A stretch of 12,651 nt of DNA from an uncultured Planctomycetota bacterium (lineage in GTDB: Bacteria; Planctomycetota; Planctomycetia; Pirellulales; Thermoguttaceae): positions 1-12,651 of the forward strand of contig CADBTE010000031.1 of the NCBI GenBank assembly GCA_902797455.1, in the 5' to 3' direction. Below, piece after piece: positions 7,546 through 12,651 of this stretch (the stretch's first letter is position 1; every line of letters begins with the position of its first letter). The notes under the pieces are model-generated. The model worked only from the letters and a program-made list of their open reading frames with translations, did not search any database and had not been told where the DNA came from. The translations under genes and the position numbers were made by a program.

Positions 7546-8904
7546 ATGTCCTCTGTCTCCAGACGTGATTTTCTCAAGAGCGGTTCTCTCGGCACCGGCG
7601 CGCTTTTCGGCTCGGGGCTTTTCTCCTCGGGGACCTATGGAGCGATTGACCCGAACGGCAAGCCGGCGATCCTCGGCGGCGACGCTCCTTCGTACGATGC
7701 CGGGCCGGCCTGGCCGCCGCTGCTCGGCGATGAGCTCCAGCGGCTCGAGTCGGTCCTCCAATCCCGTCTTTGGTGCCGTTCCGGGCAGCCCCAGTGCGTG
7801 ACGAACGATTTCGAGGCCGCTTTCGCCGAGCATTGCGGCGCGAAACACTGTGTCGCCGTCAACTCGGGGACCAGTGCCCTGATCTGCACTCTTTCGGCGT
7901 TGGAACTCGGTCCGGGCGACGAGGTTATCACCTCGCCGTACACCTTTGTCGCGACGATCAACTGCATTATCAGCCACTACGCCCTCCCCGTACTGGCCGA
8001 TGTCGATGTCGAATCGTTCCAGGTTTGCCCGAAGGCCGCCGAGAAGCTGATCAACGACAATACCCGCGTTCTTCTGCCGGTTCATATCGGCGGTAATCCT
8101 CCGAAGATGGACAGCTTCCTGGCCCTGAGCCAGCAATACAACATCCCGGTCGTCGAGGACGCCTGCCAGGCGCACCTGGCCCGCTACAACGGGAAGTACG
8201 TCGGAACCCTTGGCAAGGCGGGCTGTTTCAGCATGCAGGTGACCAAAAACATCGCCTGCGGCGACGGCGGCGCGATCCTCACCGACGACGACGCTCTGGC
8301 CGAGCGCCTCTTTAAGATCCATTCCAACGGCCGGTCACAGGGGACCGCCGGGTTCGATTTCCGGTACGAACCTCTCCACGCGGGGAACTACCGCATGACC
8401 GGTTTCCAGGCGGCTTTGCTGCTCTCGCAGCTGGCAACGGCCCAGCAGCGCCACGCGATCCGCAACGAAAACGCGCTCTATCTTTCGTCGCTGCTTCGTG
8501 AAATCCCGGGTGTCTATCCTCAGAAGATCTATGACGGCGCCGAAAGCGCGTGGCACCTGTATATGTTCCGCATTGTTCCCGAAGAGTTCGGCTGCTCGCG
8601 TGACGCCGCTGTGCAGGCGCTGTGCGCCGAGGGCATCTCCTGCTACGGCGGGTATGGCACGGGCGATTGGGTCAACTACATCAAGAGTATCTACAGTACC
8701 CCCGCCGCCCGGCGCGTCTACTCAGAAAAGGCGCTCGATGACTGGGCCGAGAGAATCCAGCTGCCGAACCTCGAGAGGCTCTGCTGCGAAGCGGTCTGGT
8801 TCGGTCAGGCCCAGATGCTTGCCCCGAAAGAAAATATGGACATCATCGCCGATTGCCTTCGGAGAATCCAGAAGAACGCCGCGGATATCGCCGCGAACGT
8901 GTAA
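7546..8904 (+). CDS. DegT/DnrJ/EryC1/StrS family PLP aminotransferase with Tat signal
   Basis: A 452-residue fold-type I PLP enzyme of the family that transaminates keto sugars. The core is intact: NSGTSAL (106-112, cofactor phosphate region), GPGDEVITSPYTF (122-134), VEDACQAH (203-210, with Asp205 for the pyridine nitrogen) and FSMQVTKNIACGDGG (228-242) with the Schiff-base Lys234. Unlike most relatives it begins with SRRDFLKSG (Arg6-Arg7), a near-perfect twin-arginine motif, and a short hydrophobic, Gly/Ser-rich segment up to about residue 33; without this leader the length is normal for the family. It starts 50 bp after the diheme/FGE-like gene with AAAGAAAGG upstream, so the two are probably co-transcribed. 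Predicted reaction: amino-group transfer, likely from glutamate or glutamine, to a 3- or 4-keto sugar. The exported location is inferred from the signal alone. Confidence 0.92.
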   Translation: MSSVSRRDFLKSGSLGTGALFGSGLFSSGTYGAIDPNGKPAILGGDAPSYDAGPAWPPLLGDELQRLESVLQSRLWCRSGQPQCVTNDFEAAFAEHCGAKHCVAVNSGTSALICTLSALELGPGDEVITSPYTFVATINCIISHYALPVLADVDVESFQVCPKAAEKLINDNTRVLLPVHIGGNPPKMDSFLALSQQYNIPVVEDACQAHLARYNGKYVGTLGKAGCFSMQVTKNIACGDGGAILTDDDALAERLFKIHSNGRSQGTAGFDFRYEPLHAGNYRMTGFQAALLLSQLATAQQRHAIRNENALYLSSLLREIPGVYPQKIYDGAESAWHLYMFRIVPEEFGCSRDAAVQALCAEGISCYGGYGTGDWVNYIKSIYSTPAARRVYSEKALDDWAERIQLPNLERLCCEAVWFGQAQMLAPKENMDIIADCLRRIQKNAADIAANV

Positions 8905-8936
8905 GAAGATCATCTGACCTTTAGACACGTCCAGAG

Positions 8937-8966
8937 AAAAAGCCAGCCGATCGGCTGGCTTTTTTT
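8937..8966. terminator. Intrinsic terminator, bidirectional
   Basis: AGCCAGCC (8941-8948) and GGCTGGCT (8953-8960) pair perfectly around a GATC loop. Four flanking A (8937-8940) pair with T (8961-8964), and the T-run continues to 8966. It lies between the convergent aminotransferase and YugP-like genes and would serve both. Confidence 0.93.
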
Positions 8967-8987
8967 ATTCACCCGTGAAGGGGTACA

Positions 8988-9611
8988 CTAGAAACGGCGG
9001 CCATCCGCCCGAAGGACCTTTTTGACATCGGCCAGAACGTCTTTCGGGAGAATTCCCTCCAGCTGCTCGACGATCGAGCGGTTGATCCTGCTCTCCAGCT
9101 TCTTCTCGATGAAGAAGAAAACCAGCATCACCCCCAGCAGGCAGTAGCCGACGATGATCGTCAGGGCACTGCCCCCCATAAAGCCGAAGGACAGAACGGT
9201 GAAAACCAGCCAGAAGAAGATCTGGGTCAAATGGTCCATCGAATCGAGAACCTTGGCCATCTCCGGAGAGCTTTTGGCGAAGATCGCTTTCCCCGCCGCC
9301 CGAGCGGCCAAGCCCAGCGCGGTGACATCCTTATGGTCGTAGGTGTTGGGGCTGAGCATGATCTTGTCTTCGAACGGGAGGTAAGCGTTTTGCGTATAGT
9401 CGTCACTGCGCTCGATTGGCACGGTCACCGATTTTTCCCGGAGCATCTTTTTGACAATCTCCTTGGCGGCATAGTCGGTCTGCGCTTCGACAAAGCGCGC
9501 CAGCGTCCTGTTGCTGCGGTGCTCGCTGTACCACAGCAAGATCGCCATCGGGATCAGGGGGACCAGGCAGATCGTCACCCCGGGAAGAAGAGAATGTATC
9601 CATTCCAGCAT
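8988..9611 (-). CDS. YugP-like membrane protein, inactivated Zn-peptidase homologue
   Basis: A 207-residue membrane protein that I align to the neutral zinc metallopeptidase family of YugP (Zn_peptidase_2). It has an N-terminal membrane segment (about 10-27), a soluble part, and two hydrophobic segments (about 130-143 and 148-168). The pattern VTVPIERSDDYTQNAYLPFE, then KIMLSPNTYDHKDVTALGLAA, follows the YugP arrangement of a short beta region, the LSxxVY block and the run into the active site. Where YugP has HEVGHAI, this protein has RAAGKAI (104-110): both zinc-binding histidines and the catalytic Glu are lost (Arg104, Ala105, Lys108). A later IEKKLESR (168-175) may correspond to the family's third-ligand region. 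Peptidase activity is therefore not expected; a scaffold or regulatory role is possible. The start ATG at 9611 has AAGGAG ten bases upstream. Confidence 0.75.
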   Translation of the reverse strand: MLEWIHSLLPGVTICLVPLIPMAILLWYSEHRSNRTLARFVEAQTDYAAKEIVKKMLREKSVTVPIERSDDYTQNAYLPFEDKIMLSPNTYDHKDVTALGLAARAAGKAIFAKSSPEMAKVLDSMDHLTQIFFWLVFTVLSFGFMGGSALTIIVGYCLLGVMLVFFFIEKKLESRINRSIVEQLEGILPKDVLADVKKVLRADGRRF

Positions 9612-9771
9612 AGGATTGTTACTCCTTGTATTGTGTTTGACAAACTGGTATAAAAGCGCGTTATTTTATTCAATGGGCGCTTTTTCGGCCGTACAGGCGC
9701 GCGGCCTCCCCTTGAGGGGAACCCCCCGCCTGCGGCAAAACAAGAACGAAAGCGGTATTACAGAGGGGGAA
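9612..9771. other. Intergenic region with compound hairpin
   Basis: No gene is supported here. It holds the ribosome binding site of the YugP-like gene (9622-9627, complementary strand) and a nested hairpin: CAGGCG (9694-9699) with CGCCTG (9727-9732), enclosing TCCCC-TTGA-GGGGA (9707-9720). There is no T-run next to it on either strand, so it is not a standard intrinsic terminator. No convincing minus-strand promoter for the YugP-like gene was found. Confidence 0.5.
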
Positions 9772-10179
9772 TCAAATAATTAGGACTCTCAGCAGGAGAT
9801 GCCGCCGAAGAACGGAAGAGACACTCCCGGCGCGATGCTTGAGGAGGTTCCACCAAGCGCTTTGCCTTGCGGGGAACGTCTGGGGAAGGGGAACCTCCCC
9901 GGCGCGATGCTTCGAGGTCGTACGGTGGTGTTTGAAGAAGGGGCGGGTGATCGACTCGCCGAGGGTAAGACTGACTTCCCGGGGGATATCGGCGAAACGT
10001 TCATGAAAGCCCACGGGGCTGCCGGAAGAATCGATCTGATGGGCGAAACCATCGTCAGCTGCCTTGTTCGGCCCTCCGGCAAGACTCCCCTCTTGGCCGG
10101 GGAGAAGTACCCCCGCCAGGGCGCAGAAGAGGGCGAAAGCCAGAATCGCTTCGGCGGTGATCGAGGAGAGTTTCGTCAT
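9772..10179 (-). CDS. Hypothetical exported protein, C-terminus read through a repeat
   Basis: A 135-residue open frame starting 25 bp after the stop of the upstream hydrolase-fold gene. I do not recognise a family. The N-terminus is a plausible signal peptide or anchor (MTKLSSITAEAILAFALFCA, then LAGVLLPGQ). Up to about residue 87 the third codon positions are mostly G or C, as in the neighbouring genes, which supports real coding. From about residue 90 the character changes: basic, low complexity, with the pentapeptide KHRAG occurring twice 24 residues apart. This comes from a 15-bp direct repeat in the DNA, so the natural C-terminus may have been replaced by repeat sequence. There is no clear Shine-Dalgarno site; translation may be coupled to the upstream gene. 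It could instead be a decayed gene remnant. Confidence 0.45.
   Translation of the reverse strand: MTKLSSITAEAILAFALFCALAGVLLPGQEGSLAGGPNKAADDGFAHQIDSSGSPVGFHERFADIPREVSLTLGESITRPFFKHHRTTSKHRAGEVPLPQTFPARQSAWWNLLKHRAGSVSSVLRRHLLLRVLII
9826..9912. repeat. Direct repeat pair (15 bp, 72-bp period) with internal inverted repeat
   Basis: CCCGGCGCGATGCTT occurs exactly at 9826-9840 and 9898-9912. Between the copies, GGAGGTTCC (9843-9851) and GGAACCTCC (9890-9898) form a perfect 9-bp inverted repeat around 38 bp. CCTTGCGGGGAAC near 9874 resembles CCTTGAGGGGAAC near 9710 with one mismatch. This looks like a small interspersed repeat element; only a genome-wide search can show whether it recurs. Confidence 0.55.
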
Positions 10180-10204
10180 AACCGGAATTAACCCGCGGGA
10201 ATTT

Positions 10205-11503
10205 TTACTGCTCGATCTTAATGGGGGACCACTTCAGCAGCGTCGGGCTGGTTTTTTCCTTGGTCTGGTCGATGAACGTCTTGATGGCGTCAAAGACCCC
10301 GTAGGCGGGGAGGGAAGCCAGCTCGGTCGATTCCTTTTCGGTCTTGACCGCGATGAGCTTGACTTTGCGATCTTCCTCGGCGACGGTCGGTTTTTCACGC
10401 CCGAGCCTGCATTGGACCTCATGCGCGTCATCGAGCGACTTTTTATCAAGCGAACCGACCATCAGCAGGCAGGCAAGCGAGGGCTTCCCCTTCAAAGCGC
10501 CGATCTGGGTGTAGATGTCGTCGGAATTGGGAGAAATCGAGACAAAGCATTTCGCGAACCGACCCCTTTTCGCGGAGGTCTGCTGCCAGTCGTTGACGAT
10601 CCAGGCGCCGCCAATCTCGGAGCCAAAACCAAAGCCGACCACAACCAGCCGGCGAAGATTGAGCTTTTCTTCGTTATGAAGGGCCAACAGGAACTGGTAC
10701 CAAAGAAGACCGTCGTACTGGCGCATCGCCTCGAAGTCCTCCTCAGAGAATGAATCGACGAAATAATCATCTTTTTTGCGAACAGCCGGGCGATTCCCCC
10801 CTTTGGAGAAATCATAGACCCAACTGACGGTGCTCTCGCCGTGCCCCCGCAGATCGGGAACCAAGACCGCCATTCCTTCGGCGGCCAGTTGCTTCGCCAA
10901 GTCGAGCAAGTCGTCGGCGCTGCCTGTTTTATCGTGAATCAGGAGAACCGGGATGGTATCTTTTGAACCTTCCCCCTTGTAGAAGACACCCGCCAGCTGG
11001 ACACGGTCTTCGGTGATAAACTGACCGTCCGCTCCCAGTTCAATGGCCTCATCGCCGGCGGCCGCCTCATATTTCTGGAGAAAATCACCGCCGCCGCCCC
11101 CGCCCGGGGAGAAATCGTCGGAAGCGTCCATCCCGAAATTCTCGGGGGAATCGGGATGACCGGGCGCGCCCCACTGGCCCGGGTCGCTCGGCCTTTCCCC
11201 AGGGTCACCGGCAGCCGAAGAAGGGGGCGGGGCATCCACGCCGTCACCCATCTCACCGCCGAAATCATCAGCGGGGGGGATTTCTCCCTGAGGAGCCCAG
11301 CTGCCGGAGGGATCACCCCAGCTTTGATCGGCGGCCTGTTCCTGCTGCGCCGAACCCTTGCGTGATTTGCGGGAACGTTTCTGTCCCTCGGCGGCAGCCG
11401 CTGAACAGGCCAGCTCGGCTGTCAGTACAAAGACAGCGGCGCACAGCACCCCAAAAAGGAGAACGCGGCGCTTGGTAAAAAAGGGGGGAAGCAATCTGGT
11501 CAT
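10205..11503 (-). CDS. Exported alpha/beta-hydrolase-fold protein lacking the nucleophile serine
   Basis: A 432-residue secreted protein. A basic N-terminus and hydrophobic segment (about 14-38, ending ACSAAAAEG) form a signal peptide. Residues about 45-140 are low complexity, rich in Gly, Pro, Asp and Ser, and probably disordered. The rest is an alpha/beta hydrolase fold: TIPVLLIHDKTGSADDLLDLA (oxyanion-side strand and loop), MAVLVPDLRGHGES (211-224), and the strand-turn-helix RRLVVVGFGFGSEIGGAW. This turn is where hydrolases have GxSxG, but here it is G290-F-G292-F-G294, so the nucleophile is Gly. I recall similar Ser-less hydrolase-like proteins in planctomycetes, so this may be a family trait rather than a recent mutation. 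It lies 56 bp after homoserine dehydrogenase with no terminator between, so co-transcription is possible. No Shine-Dalgarno site is evident. Confidence 0.82.
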   Translation of the reverse strand: MTRLLPPFFTKRRVLLFGVLCAAVFVLTAELACSAAAAEGQKRSRKSRKGSAQQEQAADQSWGDPSGSWAPQGEIPPADDFGGEMGDGVDAPPPSSAAGDPGERPSDPGQWGAPGHPDSPENFGMDASDDFSPGGGGGGDFLQKYEAAAGDEAIELGADGQFITEDRVQLAGVFYKGEGSKDTIPVLLIHDKTGSADDLLDLAKQLAAEGMAVLVPDLRGHGESTVSWVYDFSKGGNRPAVRKKDDYFVDSFSEEDFEAMRQYDGLLWYQFLLALHNEEKLNLRRLVVVGFGFGSEIGGAWIVNDWQQTSAKRGRFAKCFVSISPNSDDIYTQIGALKGKPSLACLLMVGSLDKKSLDDAHEVQCRLGREKPTVAEEDRKVKLIAVKTEKESTELASLPAYGVFDAIKTFIDQTKEKTSPTLLKWSPIKIEQ

Positions 11504-11559
11504 GGGGAAAGTTCGTTCGGGAAATATTTCTTTTAGGGGACAATTCTGTTTTCAAGTGC

Positions 11560-12651
11560 CTAGACGGCGGTATCCGGGGCACCAACGGCCAGACGAACCG
11601 TCTTGGCCAGGTTGAACTCCAGGCTGTCGAGTTCTTCGACAGCGGTCTCCAGGGATCCCTCGGGGGCGGGGTGCGTGAGGATAATCAAACAGGCCGAATC
11701 GGACTGTTCGGCCGCCTCCGCCTGGAGCATCGAGGCGATGGAGATATTGTGACGGCCGAGGATCCCGGCGATTTCGGCGACCACCCCCGGCTGGTCACGG
11801 ACCGTCATTCGCAGATAGGCACCGCCGACGATCTCCGCCGAGGGGAGCAGGGCAACGGCGGGGCGATCGGCCGCCCACATCCTAATGGCGCCGAAGGTCA
11901 GGGCCGTACGGCCGACGGCGGTGTCGATTACGTCGGAACACACGGCCGAGGCGGTGGGACGTTCCCCGGCACCGAGACCTTGATAGAAGACCGGGCCGAC
12001 AAAGTCGCCGATGATCTCCACGGCGTTGAAAGCGTCGCGAACCTTGGCCAGCGGGGCCGATTCCGGAATCAGTGTGGGGGAGACCTTCAGCGCCAAACCA
12101 TTTTCGCCGCGGGAGGCGGTCGCCAGGAGGCGTATCCTCTTGCCGAGCTTTTTCGCGAAGTCGATATCGACGGCCGAGACGCTGTCGATCCCCGTACGGG
12201 GGATCTCTTTCCAAGAGGCGGCGGCGCCAAAGGCGAGTTGAGCGAGAATGGTCAGCTTTTGAACCGCGTCGGTGCCATCGACGTCCATAGACGGGTTGGC
12301 CTCGGCGTAACCGAGCTGCTGCGCCTGGCGGACCGCGTCGGCGTAATCGGCGCCATCCGATTCCATTCGCGAGAGAATGAAGTTGCTTGTCCCGTTGACA
12401 ATGGCGTTGATCGACTCGATGCGGTTGGCCTGAAGCGACGTGGCGATGGAAGAGAGAATCGGGATTCCACCACAGACCGACGCTTCGAAGGCGATGGTGC
12501 GGCCGCGCCGGCGGGCGGCGTCGAAGAGCTCCGGCCCGTGATTGGCCAGGAGTGCCTTGTTGGCGGTAACGACGTTTTTGCCCGCCTCGAGAAACTTCAG
12601 AACAAAGGTTCTCGCCGGTTCCAGACCGCCGATCAACTCGATCACGATCGA
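11560..12651 (-). CDS. hom: Homoserine dehydrogenase with C-terminal ACT domain, 5' partial
   Basis: This cytoplasmic enzyme reduces aspartate semialdehyde to homoserine with NAD(P)H, the branch point to threonine and methionine. The frame is open to the right edge (IVIELIGG precedes the first internal start), so about 70-80 residues, including the Rossmann glycine motif, lie outside. Visible in order, numbering from the internal GTG at 12645: VVTANKALLA (25-34), the catalytic-domain entry FEASVCGGIPI (53-63), the signature VNGTSNFIL (83-91), and GYAEANPSMDVDGTDAVQKL (112-131) with the conserved Asp and Lys130. A C-terminal ACT domain follows (LRMTVRDQPGVVAEIAGIL, 278-296), the usual site for threonine feedback control. 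All recognised residues are present; it should be functional. The stop TAG is at 11560-11562. Confidence 0.95.
   Translation of the reverse strand, partial: SIVIELIGGLEPARTFVLKFLEAGKNVVTANKALLANHGPELFDAARRRGRTIAFEASVCGGIPILSSIATSLQANRIESINAIVNGTSNFILSRMESDGADYADAVRQAQQLGYAEANPSMDVDGTDAVQKLTILAQLAFGAAASWKEIPRTGIDSVSAVDIDFAKKLGKRIRLLATASRGENGLALKVSPTLIPESAPLAKVRDAFNAVEIIGDFVGPVFYQGLGAGERPTASAVCSDVIDTAVGRTALTFGAIRMWAADRPAVALLPSAEIVGGAYLRMTVRDQPGVVAEIAGILGRHNISIASMLQAEAAEQSDSACLIILTHPAPEGSLETAVEELDSLEFNLAKTVRLAVGAPDTAV

Noticed and set aside
9626..9654. A plus-strand promoter match (TTGTAT, 17 bp, TATAAA with an extended TG)
   Set aside because: It points toward 500 bp with no supported plus-strand gene and overlaps the leader of the minus-strand YugP-like gene; probably chance in an AT-rich gap, though a small antisense RNA cannot be excluded.
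9826..9912. A CRISPR array
   Set aside because: There are only two 15-bp copies, the repeats are too short, the inter-repeat DNA is itself structured, and no cas genes are in the window.
9799..10191. A 130-codon plus-strand open frame opposite the hypothetical protein
   Set aside because: It begins in the repeat cluster with no ribosome binding site; the minus-strand frame has a signal peptide and continues the gene order of its neighbours. This choice is only moderately certain.

Overview
The window looks like planctomycete chromosome (or a close relative in the PVC group). It is GC-rich and carries several family signatures typical of that group: a DUF1559 pseudopilin with an H-X9-DG C-terminus followed by a small carbohydrate-fold lipoprotein, a Tat-exported Gfo/Idh/MocA protein, and a very large secreted protein that joins a hydrazine-synthase-alpha-like diheme region to a formylglycine-generating-enzyme-like domain. 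These assignments come from recognised motifs; no database search was possible.

Layout. (1) 2-1970, plus strand: a DUF1559 pseudopilin cut by the left edge, a strong hairpin with a UACG loop, then a lipoprotein. A 15-bp bidirectional terminator follows at 2005-2039. (2) 2082-3386, minus strand: a Tat-exported Gfo/Idh/MocA oxidoreductase. A 215-bp divergent control region separates it from (3) 3602-8904, plus strand: the 1297-residue discoidin/beta-propeller/diheme/FGE-like protein and, 50 bp later, a DegT-type PLP aminotransferase with a textbook Tat signal. A palindromic terminator at 8937-8966 closes this unit. (4) 8988-12651, all minus strand: homoserine dehydrogenase (cut by the right edge), an exported alpha/beta-hydrolase-fold protein without a nucleophile serine, a short exported hypothetical protein whose C-terminus runs through a repeat, and a membrane protein resembling YugP-type zinc peptidases whose HExxH-equivalent site is destroyed.

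The most interesting part is 2082-8904. Three proteins whose relatives usually work on sugars or in redox chemistry are all predicted to be exported: one NAD(P)-fold dehydrogenase (Tat), one PLP aminotransferase (Tat) and one diheme fusion protein (Sec). Dehydrogenase plus DegT aminotransferase is the usual pair for turning a sugar hydroxyl into an amine in the cytoplasm. Here both would act outside it, so an exported amino-sugar or glycan-modifying route is a reasonable but untested hypothesis.

A second theme is enzyme folds with lost catalytic residues: the YugP-like protein, the alpha/beta hydrolase and the FGE-like domain all lack the residues that define activity in their best-known relatives.
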